The notes beneath the pieces were generated by a model, which did not search any database, was not told the origin of the DNA, and was given only the letters and a program-made list of their open reading frames with translations. DNA of 34,165 bases from Rhizobiaceae bacterium. GTDB taxonomy: Bacteria > Pseudomonadota > Alphaproteobacteria > Rhizobiales > Rhizobiaceae. The stretch is from contig JANQMU010000006.1 of NCBI GenBank assembly GCA_028279875.1, positions 1 through 34,165 on the forward strand, given 5' to 3'. A program made the position numbers and the translations under genes. Below are positions 23,362-31,256 of this stretch, piece by piece (position 1 is the first letter of the stretch; every line of letters starts with the position of its first letter).

Positions 23362-24321
23362 ATGATTGACGTTTCGAACTTGGGGAACAGCCACATCGAT
23401 TCTTTCGCACAGACCCTGAACAGACAGGGCACGTCTTCCGCCGATGACGGGCTTGCCGACTTGCGCCGCGAAATCAACACCCGTCTTGGGCAATTGCTGC
23501 CGATGGCGGACCAGCCCCCGGCCAGCCTCCACAACTCGATGCGCTACAGCCTGCTGGGCTCGGGCAAACGGGTGCGCCCGATCCTGTGCGTGCTGGTCAG
23601 CGAAGCGGCGGGCGGCGCCGACCGGTCATTTGCCCTCGATGCGGGCTGTGCGGTCGAAATGGTTCACACCGCATCGCTGATCCTGGACGATCTGCCCTGC
23701 ATGGACGATGCCGCGATGCGCCGCGGCCGGCCGACGACCCACCGCGAATTCGGTCAGTCGACGGCAATTCTGGCTTCGGTCGGCTTGCTGAACCGGGCCT
23801 TCGGCGTCATCGCCGAACATCACGATGCGCCACCGGCGCTCAAGACCAGAGCGCTGGAACGGCTGTCCGAGGCGGTTGGGTCCAACGGCATGATCGCCGG
23901 CCAGGAGATCGACCTTCACGAGCGGCGAAATTACGATCACGCCAAGCCCATCGAAGGGCTCAACTGGCTGAAGACGGGCGTGCTGTTTGTCGCGGCGGCC
24001 CATATCGGCGCATTGGCCGGCAACGCGCCGCCGTCAGCGATCGCGGCGGTCACCGATTTTGCCAAGCATGTCGGCCTGGCATTTCAGACCGCCGACGATC
24101 TGATCGACCAGACCGGCGATGCCGGCGCGATCGGCAAGGATGTCGGCCAGGATGACGATATTCCGACCCTGGCGTCCCTGTCGGGAACCCGGTCGGCTGT
24201 CCTGTCCTGCGAGGAAAACCTATCCTATGCCCATGGCGCCTTACGCGAAAGCGGTCTCGAAACGGCACGGCTGCTGGCGCTTGTCGACAGCATCTTCGGT
24301 GCATCGGGCGCCGGCGCGTAA
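23362..24321 (+). CDS. crtE: Geranylgeranyl diphosphate synthase
   Basis: Trans-prenyltransferase that extends DMAPP/FPP to C20 GGPP, the carotenoid precursor. It has 319 residues. The first aspartate-rich motif is DDLPCMDD (109-116) with the RRGRPTTH that follows. The second is DDLID (245-249) in GLAFQTADDLIDQTGD. LLGSGKRVRP at 65-73 binds IPP. The four-residue spacing DDxxxxD is that of type II (bacterial) GGPP/FPP synthases. The assignment to crtE rather than ispA rests on the surrounding crt genes. It is first in a plus-strand run with the ABC exporter pair and possibly crtZ. GCGGAGAT precedes the ATG. Confidence 0.9.
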   Translation: MIDVSNLGNSHIDSFAQTLNRQGTSSADDGLADLRREINTRLGQLLPMADQPPASLHNSMRYSLLGSGKRVRPILCVLVSEAAGGADRSFALDAGCAVEMVHTASLILDDLPCMDDAAMRRGRPTTHREFGQSTAILASVGLLNRAFGVIAEHHDAPPALKTRALERLSEAVGSNGMIAGQEIDLHERRNYDHAKPIEGLNWLKTGVLFVAAAHIGALAGNAPPSAIAAVTDFAKHVGLAFQTADDLIDQTGDAGAIGKDVGQDDDIPTLASLSGTRSAVLSCEENLSYAHGALRESGLETARLLALVDSIFGASGAGA

Positions 24322-24338
24322 ACCGGTGGGGCGGGGAC

Positions 24339-25328
24339 GTGCTTTCGACCCACCAGCCGGATGAGGCTTCGCCGATCAGCGATGCGGCCAAGCACGGCAC
24401 GCCCACCCTCAAGATTGAACGGTTGGCGGCGGGCTACGGGGCACGGCCTGTCCTCGACGGCCTTGACCTCATCATCGACAGCGGCGAGATCTTCGGCCTG
24501 CTGGGACCGAACGGGGCCGGCAAGACAACACTCATTCGGGCGATTTGCGGACGGGTGAAGCAGGCTGCGGGCCGGATCGCGATTTCCGGCCTGCCCAACA
24601 ACAGGCGCCCGGCGCTGCGCCGCATCGGGCTGGTGCCGCAGGAAATCGCGCTCTATCCGCATCTGACCGCCCGCGAAAATCTGGTGACGTTCGGCAGGCT
24701 GTCCGGCCTGACCGCACGGCAGACGGATGCGGCTCTCGCCTTTGCCATGCGGGCAACCCGCCTGAAGGACCGCGCGGACGACCATGTCCATACGCTGTCG
24801 GGCGGCTGGAAACGCCGCGTCAATATCGCCGCCGCCATATTGCACCGACCGTCGCTGCTCATTTTGGACGAGCCGACGGTCGGCGTCGACATCGATGCCC
24901 GCAATGCGCTTCACGCGGTGATCCGGGACCTCAGCCATACCGGCCTTGCCGTACTGCTGGCCACCCATGATCTCGACCAGGCCCAGACCCTGTGCGGGCG
25001 GGTCGGGTTCCTGCGCGCCGGCGTGGTCTCGCCGACCGGCACTCCGGCGGCACTGCTGCACGAAACTTTCGGGTCGAAACGCCAATTGCTGGTCGATCTC
25101 TTCGAACCCGCTGCGCCGGCAACCGCCGACCGGATGCGGCGGATCGGCTTTGAAGCGCATCCCAGCGGCATGGAATGGAGCAGGATGATCGACGCATCGG
25201 CGCAAAAACAGGTCGAACTGACCAGGGCGCTGCGCCAGACCGGCCTTCGCATCAAGGAAATCCGGTTCCGCGAGCCCGGACTCGACAGTCTCTTTTTGAG
25301 CCTGACCAGCAAGGACCAGGTCCGATGA
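24339..25328 (+). CDS. ABC exporter ATP-binding protein (DrrA/CcmA type)
   Basis: 329 residues from a GTG with GGGGCGGGG upstream, 17 nt after crtE. Walker A is GPNGAGKTT near 54-62. The Q-loop region is RRIGLVPQEIALYPHLTARENL, the signature LSGGWKRRVNIAAAI, Walker B LLILDEPTVGVD and the H-loop LLATHD. GWKRR in the signature and EPTVGVD are typical of the DrrA-like exporter ATPases. The last 80 residues are a C-terminal extension (LLVDLFEPAAPATADRMRR onward), as in drug/lipid exporters. Its stop overlaps the start of the permease gene (ATGA). The substrate is unknown; the position inside the crt region suggests an isoprenoid or membrane-lipid link. Confidence 0.9.
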   Translation: MLSTHQPDEASPISDAAKHGTPTLKIERLAAGYGARPVLDGLDLIIDSGEIFGLLGPNGAGKTTLIRAICGRVKQAAGRIAISGLPNNRRPALRRIGLVPQEIALYPHLTARENLVTFGRLSGLTARQTDAALAFAMRATRLKDRADDHVHTLSGGWKRRVNIAAAILHRPSLLILDEPTVGVDIDARNALHAVIRDLSHTGLAVLLATHDLDQAQTLCGRVGFLRAGVVSPTGTPAALLHETFGSKRQLLVDLFEPAAPATADRMRRIGFEAHPSGMEWSRMIDASAQKQVELTRALRQTGLRIKEIRFREPGLDSLFLSLTSKDQVR

Positions 25329-26530
25329 TCGGCGCCCTGTTGCGCGTCATGGTGCTTGGCCTGGTGCGCGATCGCGGCGCATTTGCCATGGCGTTCGTGC
25401 TGCCGCCGCTGATCTTCGTCATCTTCGCGGCGATCTTTTCCGGCATCAGCGGCGACGAGATGCGCCTGAAGGTGGCCGTCGTCGACGAGGTCGGATCGAG
25501 CCGGACCGAAACGCTGGTGACGGCGATCGGCCGCGAGCCGGCGCTGCGGCTGCATTTGCCGGCCGTCACCGATGGGCCGGGTCTGCGGGACGCTGTCCTT
25601 GCCGGCACCGCCGATGTTGGCCTGATCATCCGCGGCCCGCTGACCGGCGCTGCGGACAGGCCGCCGATCCTGATCATTGCCGATGCCGGCCGGGCAATGG
25701 CCGGTCCCATCCTGTCCGGCCACGTGCAGAGGCTGATCGCCCGTGACCTGCCGGGCGTCAGCATGCACCGCTTTGTTCCGGCGGTCGAGGAACTGACCGG
25801 CGGGCTGTCGCCGCGGCAGAGCGCGGCGCTGAATGCCGGCATCGAGGCACTCGACGAAGCCGGCGGCACGGACGATGCCGGTACGGCATTGGTGCTGGTC
25901 GAGGCGCTGGAGGGGCGTGGCGGCGGCGCGACCGTCAGCTATTATGCCGGCGCGGTGGCGGCCATGTTTCTGCTGTTCTCGGCCATGCAAGGCGCGGCGA
26001 CGCTGATAGAGGAGCGCAATTCGGGCATTGTCGACCGGCTGGCCGTCGGACCGGCGGGCACCGATGTGATTGTGATCGCCAAGTTCTTTTTCCTGACCCT
26101 GCAGGGCCTTGTCCAGGTGTCGCTGATTTTTCTGGTCGCCTGGCTGGCCTATGGGGTGGATGTGCCCGACCGGTTCTGGCCGTGGCTTGCAACGACCCTG
26201 CTGGCCGCCGCGGCCGCCTCCGGGCTGGCGCTCATCATGGCCGCCGCCTGCGCAACCAAACAGCAGGCCAATACGATTTCGAGCTTTCTGGTACTTGTCG
26301 CCTCGGCGATCGGCGGCTCGATGGTGCCGCGTTTCATGATGCCGCCCTGGCTGCAGGAAATCGGCTGGCTGACGCCCAATGCCTGGGCTATCGAAGCCTA
26401 TCACGGCGCCCTGTGGCGCGGCGAAACGCTGCGGCAACTCCTGCCGTCATTCTGGCCGCTGGCGCTGGCCGCGGTCATCGGCCTGCTGGCGGCGCTGTTT
26501 GTATCGCGCTACCGGCTGCGCCTCGGTTGA
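25325..26530 (+). CDS. ABC-2 type exporter permease
   Basis: 401 residues from the ATG that overlaps the ATPase stop. One N-terminal membrane segment (MAFVLPPLIFVIFAAIFSG) is followed by about 180 extracytoplasmic residues. A group of five membrane segments begins at VAAMFLLFSAMQGAATLIEER. EERNSGIVDRLAVGP is the conserved coupling segment of the ABC2_membrane_3 family, and LTPNAWAIEAYHGALWRGE the conserved region before the last segment. With the ATPase it would form a homodimer-type exporter. It is coupled to the ATPase by the 4-nt overlap. It is separated by 141 nt from crtZ, which has its own possible -10. Confidence 0.88.
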   Translation: MIGALLRVMVLGLVRDRGAFAMAFVLPPLIFVIFAAIFSGISGDEMRLKVAVVDEVGSSRTETLVTAIGREPALRLHLPAVTDGPGLRDAVLAGTADVGLIIRGPLTGAADRPPILIIADAGRAMAGPILSGHVQRLIARDLPGVSMHRFVPAVEELTGGLSPRQSAALNAGIEALDEAGGTDDAGTALVLVEALEGRGGGATVSYYAGAVAAMFLLFSAMQGAATLIEERNSGIVDRLAVGPAGTDVIVIAKFFFLTLQGLVQVSLIFLVAWLAYGVDVPDRFWPWLATTLLAAAAASGLALIMAAACATKQQANTISSFLVLVASAIGGSMVPRFMMPPWLQEIGWLTPNAWAIEAYHGALWRGETLRQLLPSFWPLALAAVIGLLAALFVSRYRLRLG

Positions 26531-26618
26531 CGCCATGAACCGGACAGCGTCAGACCGAACCGGGCGTATGCGGCAGCAAGTCACGGCCGCTGCGCTCCCA
26601 ACATCGCTGCGGTTTGGC

Positions 26619-26624
26619 TATAAT
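26619..26624 (+). promoter_or_regulatory. Candidate -10 element for crtZ
   Basis: A perfect TATAAT (preceded by TTTGGC) 48 nt before the crtZ ATG. The hexamer at the -35 position (TCCCAA) is poor, so any promoter may need an activator. Confidence 0.35.
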
Positions 26625-26671
26625 GCGGGAAGCCGTTGCGATCCGCGAAGTGAGATTGACAGGACGGACAC

Positions 26672-27181
26672 ATGATTGCGTTTTTGCTGGCCCTTGCCAT
26701 TGTCGTTGCCACCGTCGCCTTCATGGAGGGCTTTGCCTGGTGGGCGCACAAATACGTCATGCATGGCTGGGGCTGGGGCTGGCACAAATCCCACCACGAA
26801 CCCCATGACGACCGTTTTGAGAAGAACGATCTTTATGCCGTGGTGTTCGCCGGCGTCGCGATTGTCCTGTTCTGGATCGGCACCGACAATTGGGTGGTCT
26901 GGTGGATCGCCGTCGGCATCACCGCCTATGGCGCCCTCTATTTCATCGCCCATGACGGCCTGGTGCACCATCGCTGGCCGTTTCGATATGTTCCGAAATC
27001 AGGCTATTTCAAGCGTCTGTACCAGGCGCACCGGCTGCACCATGCGGTCAAGGGCAAGAATGGCTGCGTATCCTTCGGCTTCATCTGGGCGCCGTCCCTC
27101 GACACGCTCAGGAAACAGCTTCGCGAAAATCAGCAGAACCAGAATCTGACGCTCTACGAGAGCGAGCGCGATTCACTGTGA
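26672..27181 (+). CDS. crtZ: Beta-carotene 3-hydroxylase
   Basis: Membrane di-iron hydroxylase that converts beta-carotene through cryptoxanthin to zeaxanthin. At 169 residues it has the normal CrtZ length. The histidine clusters are all present: H26-KYVM-H31, H38-KS-H41-H42-EP-H45, H94-DGLV-H99-H100 and H120-RL-H123-H124. Four hydrophobic segments match the family (residues 2-20, 54-70, 76-93 included). The ATG follows AGGACGG. The 3' end overlaps the convergent TetR gene by 9 nt. Its presence with crtY predicts zeaxanthin as the end product from genes visible here. No crtW or crtX is in the window. Confidence 0.95.
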   Translation: MIAFLLALAIVVATVAFMEGFAWWAHKYVMHGWGWGWHKSHHEPHDDRFEKNDLYAVVFAGVAIVLFWIGTDNWVVWWIAVGITAYGALYFIAHDGLVHHRWPFRYVPKSGYFKRLYQAHRLHHAVKGKNGCVSFGFIWAPSLDTLRKQLRENQQNQNLTLYESERDSL

Positions 27182-27730
27182 TCGAGCCCTGTCCGGCAGC
27201 GCGCAGCGGATGACACGTTCCATGCCGGCGTCGAATTCCTCGTGACTGGCTGATTTCAACAGCAGACCCTTGGCGGCCATCAGCAGCAGGAAGGTCGTAT
27301 CCTCGGCGTCTTCGGCCGAATCGCAGATGCCGCTGTCAAGCAGATGCCGGGCAAGCGTCCTTTCAAAGACCAAATGAGGATCGGTGCTGGAACGCTCCAG
27401 CGACGCGATGCCGAGATCCATGATTTCCGCGCCATGCGGCGAGTTGCGCATGATCGGAACCGTTTCGCCGATCCACCTGGAAAACGCCTTGAGAAGACGT
27501 TTGGCGATCGGTGTGTCGCTCGCTTCCAGTTCCGCCAGCGCTTCCGCGCCGGCCTCGCGGACATAGCCCTGCACGGCCCAGTCGAGAACCGCGTCCTTTG
27601 TCCTGAAGCGGTTATAGAGGGTCTGGCGCGACACGCCGGTGGCCTCTGCCAGGTCCAGCATCGACGTCTTTCTAAACCCGTATTGGGCAAACACGCCCAG
27701 AACGTTCTGACACGCCGAATCGTCGTCCAT
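27173..27730 (-). CDS. TetR-family transcriptional regulator
   Basis: 185 residues. The N-terminal helix-turn-helix is clear: FAQYGFRKTSMLDLAEATGVSRQTLYNRFRTKDAVLDWAV. The rest is a helical ligand-binding domain of unknown specificity. It is divergent from the SDR gene, with 145 nt between the starts, and a long palindrome (27799-27824) lies in that space. This is the classic layout of a TetR repressor controlling its neighbour and itself. The gene's 3' end overlaps crtZ by 9 nt. AAGGATGG lies 12 nt before the ATG. Confidence 0.92.
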   Translation of the reverse strand: MDDDSACQNVLGVFAQYGFRKTSMLDLAEATGVSRQTLYNRFRTKDAVLDWAVQGYVREAGAEALAELEASDTPIAKRLLKAFSRWIGETVPIMRNSPHGAEIMDLGIASLERSSTDPHLVFERTLARHLLDSGICDSAEDAEDTTFLLLMAAKGLLLKSASHEEFDAGMERVIRCALPDRARSQ

Positions 27731-27798
27731 GAAACCAATCCATCCTTACCGCCGGTTCTTACAGAAGGTTTTGCGGCAAGTGTCAATCGCGCAGCATA

Positions 27799-27824
27799 TT
27801 GACATTTTTGTCTATTAATGTCAA
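27799..27824. promoter_or_regulatory. TetR operator candidate
   Basis: Perfect inverted repeat TTGACATT-N10-AATGTCAA. A third copy of the half-site, TGTCAA, lies at 27781-27786, 12 nt from the left arm. The site is between the divergent TetR and SDR starts. The half-site TTGACA is also a consensus -35 in either direction, so bound protein would compete with RNA polymerase. Confidence 0.6.
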
Positions 27825-27875
27825 AAACGTAAAACAATATTGGAAATGTGGTGCCGACCTTGAAGGGAAACAGCA

Positions 27876-28775
27876 ATGCCGACTGAAAACTGGAGCGCCG
27901 ACGACATACCGGATCAAAACGGGCGGGTGATGATCGTCACTGGATCGACCAGTGGCCTCGGACGGGAGGCGGCCCGTGTTCTGGCCGGCAAGAACGCCTC
28001 CGTCACGATCGCCGCGCGCAATCTCGAAAAGGCCGAGGGTGTCGCCGATGCCATTCGCGGGGAATTCAACGCCGCCGACATTTCGGTCCGGGAGCTGGAC
28101 CTGTCGGACCTGGAATCGGTCGCGCGCTTTGCCGAGTCGTTTTCGCGCGACAAAGATCGTCTCGATGTCCTGATCAACAATGCCGGCATCATGATGTGCC
28201 CCTATTCCAAGACGAAGGACGGTTTCGAAATCCAGTTCGGCACCAACCATCTCGGCCACTTCGCGCTTTCAGGCCGTCTCCTGCCGCTGCTCAAAAGCAC
28301 TGAGGGCTCGCGGATCGTCAATCTGGCGAGCATCGCCCACAAGGGCGGAAATCTCGATTTCTCCGATCTCAACTGGGAGAAGCGAAAATACCGCACCATG
28401 CAGGCCTATGGCGACAGCAAGCTCGCCAATCTCTATTTCACCTATGAGCTGGCCCGAAAACTGGACGGCGACGGCGGCAATCCTCTGGTCACCGCAGCCC
28501 ATCCCGGCTGGACCGAAACCGAGCTTCAGCGCCATTCCGGTCTCGCCGGTTTTTTAAACAGGTTTTTTGCGCAAGGCGTCGATATGGGAACCCTTCCGAC
28601 CCTGCGCGCCGCAATGGACGACCAGGCAAAGCCGGGCGACTATTTCGGACCGAATCGGTTTTTCGAAATGCACGGTCCGCCGGTCAAGGCCAAATCCAAC
28701 CGCAGATCGCATGATGTGTCCGCCGCCCGCGAGCTTTGGAAACAATCGGAAGAAATGACCGGCGTGTCATTTTGA
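27876..28775 (+). CDS. Short-chain dehydrogenase/reductase, retinol-dehydrogenase-like
   Basis: NAD(P)-dependent oxidoreductase of the classical SDR type, 299 residues. TGSTSGLG (22-29) is the nucleotide-binding glycine motif, NNAG is at 101-104, and the catalytic set is S152 with Y178-GDS-K182. FGTNHLGHFALSGRLLPLL and AAHPGWTETELQRHS resemble the retinol dehydrogenase/WW-domain oxidoreductase-like group, which acts on hydrophobic alcohols and aldehydes. The substrate is unknown. The divergent TetR gene is the likely regulator. The 3' end overlaps crtB by 9 nt in convergent orientation. GAAGGGAA precedes the ATG. Confidence 0.88.
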   Translation: MPTENWSADDIPDQNGRVMIVTGSTSGLGREAARVLAGKNASVTIAARNLEKAEGVADAIRGEFNAADISVRELDLSDLESVARFAESFSRDKDRLDVLINNAGIMMCPYSKTKDGFEIQFGTNHLGHFALSGRLLPLLKSTEGSRIVNLASIAHKGGNLDFSDLNWEKRKYRTMQAYGDSKLANLYFTYELARKLDGDGGNPLVTAAHPGWTETELQRHSGLAGFLNRFFAQGVDMGTLPTLRAAMDDQAKPGDYFGPNRFFEMHGPPVKAKSNRRSHDVSAARELWKQSEEMTGVSF

Positions 28776-29750
28776 CGATTGCCGGACTGGTCCTGACGGC
28801 CTGCCATAGAGCCCAGTCCGCGCCGGCCCTGGTCCGGAGCGGTCGAACCGCGTTGCCAGCACGTCCCCGAGGGAAAGCACCATCAGCCATGCCTTGCGGG
28901 CGCTGGAGGTCGAAACCCGGTGTTCCCAGGCCTGTGGGCCGCCGTTCCGCAAGGCGCGGCCGATATCGCGATAGACCCGCCGTGCCGCGGCAATGGCCCA
29001 GGCCGAGCGAAAGGGCAGGGCGCCGAGCCCCGCATAGGCTGAGGCGTAGTAAGGTTCGGCCCGGTCGAGCAGCCGCAGCGCCACACCATGCAGCGCCGGC
29101 CACTGGCCCCGTTCCTCGGCATCGATCTGATCGATCCCGCTTTCCGCCAGCCAGTCCGACGGCACATAGACCCGCCCGACCCGCGCATCGTCGATCACGT
29201 CGCGGGCGATATTGGTCAATTGAAACGCCAGGCCGAGATCGCTGGCCCGGTCGAGCACCGCTTCGTCGCGCACGCCCATGATCATCGCCATCATCACGCC
29301 GACGACGCCGGCCACGTGATAGCAATAGTCTAGCGTATCCTCGGCGGTTCGGTAGGTTCGTCCTTCGACATCCATCGCGAAGCCGCTGATCAACTCCTGC
29401 GGATGGCGATGCGGAATATGGTTGCGGTCCACCACCTGACGAAGGGCTTCGAACACCGGATCGCCCGCCGCGTCGCCGTTCAGCGCGGCCTCCGTCTGCC
29501 GCCGCAATTCGGCCAGCCTTTCGGCCTGGCCGCGGGCGAAATCGGCCTGTTGATCATGGCCGAGATCCTGCCCGTCAATCAGATCGTCGGCATGGCGGCA
29601 CCAGGCATAAAGCATCACGGCATCGGCGCGGGTCGCGGGCGCGAACAGTTTGGCCGCCGCCGCAAAGCTCTTCGAACCCTTGGCGATCATCGCCTCGCTC
29701 AAGCGAAGCACATCGTCGGTCGGTTCCGTTTCTTGCGCGTGCACGGTCAT
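28767..29750 (-). CDS. crtB: Phytoene synthase
   Basis: Head-to-head condensation of two GGPP to 15-cis-phytoene. It has 327 residues. The two aspartate-rich motifs are DDLID (55-59, in YAWCRHADDLIDG) and RDVIDD (183-188, in LTNIARDVIDDARVGRVYVP). AFQLTNIARD and the following PSDWL are hallmarks of squalene/phytoene synthases. The C-terminal 30 residues are proline- and glycine-rich and not conserved. The ATG overlaps the crtI stop (ATGA), so translation is coupled. It is the last gene of the leftward crtY-crtI-crtB unit. Confidence 0.96.
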   Translation of the reverse strand: MTVHAQETEPTDDVLRLSEAMIAKGSKSFAAAAKLFAPATRADAVMLYAWCRHADDLIDGQDLGHDQQADFARGQAERLAELRRQTEAALNGDAAGDPVFEALRQVVDRNHIPHRHPQELISGFAMDVEGRTYRTAEDTLDYCYHVAGVVGVMMAMIMGVRDEAVLDRASDLGLAFQLTNIARDVIDDARVGRVYVPSDWLAESGIDQIDAEERGQWPALHGVALRLLDRAEPYYASAYAGLGALPFRSAWAIAAARRVYRDIGRALRNGGPQAWEHRVSTSSARKAWLMVLSLGDVLATRFDRSGPGPARTGLYGRPSGPVRQSSK

Positions 29751-31246
29751 GATGCTTTTGCCGCGGATATGTCGGCCAACATCAGCCCGGCCGTCGCCTC
29801 GGCCGATCCGACAACCCCCGGAATGCCGGCGCCCGGATGGGTTCCGGCGCCGACGATATACAGATTGTCGATGGCGCTGTCGCGATTGTGCGGCCGGAAC
29901 CAGGCGCTCTGCGTCAGCAGCGGCTCGACCGAAAAGGCCGACCCGAGATGAGCATTCAGTTCGTCGCGAAAATCGAACGGCGTGAAGATCCGGCAGGTCA
30001 CCAGATCGTCCTTCAGCTCCGGAATATGATGTCGTTCGAGATAATCCAGGATGCGATCCCGGTATTTCGGGCCTTCCACCGCCCAGTCGATGGCGGCGGT
30101 GCCCAGATGCGGCACAGGCGACAGCACGTAATAGGCGCTGTGGCCTTCCGGCGCCAGGCTGTCATCGGTCACCGAAGGACAGTGCAGATAAAGCGAGAAA
30201 TCATCCGCCAGATGATCGGCATTGAATATCTCATCGATCAGTTCGCGATAGCGCGGCCCGAACAGCACCATATGGTGCTTCAGCTCGGGACGATGGCCTT
30301 TCAGGCCGAAATAGATGACGAAGAGCGACATGGAAAAGCGTTTCCGGCGCAGCGCGTCTGCCCGTTTTCGGGCATGCGCATCGCCGCTGAGCAGGCCTGA
30401 ATAGGTGTGCACGATATCGGCATTGCTGGCGACCATGTCCACCGGCAGGCGCTCACCGCCCGCCCGCACCGCCTGCACCCGTTCGTCCCGCGTTTCGATC
30501 TGGTCGACCGGCATGTTCAGCTTCACGGTACCGCCGAGATCCTCGAACAGACGCACCATGCCGCGCACCAGCGCGCCGGTGCCGCCCTTGGCGAACCACA
30601 CGCCGCCCTGTCGCTCCAGCGCATGGATCAGCGCATAGATGGAGGACGTGTCGAACGGATTGCCGCCGACCAGCAGCGAGTGGAACGAGAAGGCCTGGCG
30701 AAGCTGCTCGTCCTTGATGAAGCCGGCAACCTTGGAATAGACGCTGCGATGGCTTTCCAGCCGGATCAGTTGCGGCGCCACCTTGACCATATCCCAGAAG
30801 CGCAGGAACGGAACCGCGCCGAGCTTTTCATAGCCCTCCCGGTAAAGATCCTGCGAATAGGCGAGGAACCGCCGGTAGCCGTCGACGTCCTCCGGCGATT
30901 TTTCGGCGATCTGGCGGTCCAGAACGTCCTGGTCGTTGACATAGTCGAACCGGTAGCCGTCCTCCCAGCACAGCCGGTAAAAGGGATCGACCGGCAGCAG
31001 CGTGACATAATCCTCCATGGTCCGGCCCGACAGCGACCAGAGCGCCCGCAGGCTCGCCGGATCGGTGATGACCGTCGGCCCGGCATCGAAGGTAAAGCCC
31101 TCGTCTTCGAAGACATAGGCCCGCCCGCCCGGCTTGTCGCGCTTTTCGAAGAGCGTCGTCGTCACGCCCGCGCTCTGCAGGCGGATGGCCAGCGCCAGGC
31201 CGCCAAATCCGGCGCCGATAACCGCTGCAGTTCTGGTGTCTGTCAT
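29747..31246 (-). CDS. crtI: Phytoene desaturase (lycopene-forming)
   Basis: FAD-dependent membrane-associated desaturase, 499 residues from the ATG at 31246. That start has AAGGG 6 nt upstream and puts the FAD motif at GAGFGG (11-16), as usual; an in-frame GTG 39 nt upstream is not needed. FEKRDKPGGRAYVFEDEGFTFDAGPTVI is the conserved N-terminal block. YIVGAGTHPGAGIPGVVGSAEATA is the bacterial-type CrtI signature near the C terminus. The number of desaturations cannot be read from sequence, but the adjacent crtY implies lycopene as product. It lies 10 nt after crtY and overlaps crtB by 4 nt. Confidence 0.97.
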   Translation of the reverse strand: MTDTRTAAVIGAGFGGLALAIRLQSAGVTTTLFEKRDKPGGRAYVFEDEGFTFDAGPTVITDPASLRALWSLSGRTMEDYVTLLPVDPFYRLCWEDGYRFDYVNDQDVLDRQIAEKSPEDVDGYRRFLAYSQDLYREGYEKLGAVPFLRFWDMVKVAPQLIRLESHRSVYSKVAGFIKDEQLRQAFSFHSLLVGGNPFDTSSIYALIHALERQGGVWFAKGGTGALVRGMVRLFEDLGGTVKLNMPVDQIETRDERVQAVRAGGERLPVDMVASNADIVHTYSGLLSGDAHARKRADALRRKRFSMSLFVIYFGLKGHRPELKHHMVLFGPRYRELIDEIFNADHLADDFSLYLHCPSVTDDSLAPEGHSAYYVLSPVPHLGTAAIDWAVEGPKYRDRILDYLERHHIPELKDDLVTCRIFTPFDFRDELNAHLGSAFSVEPLLTQSAWFRPHNRDSAIDNLYIVGAGTHPGAGIPGVVGSAEATAGLMLADISAAKAS

Positions 31247-31256
31247 GGATGCCCTT

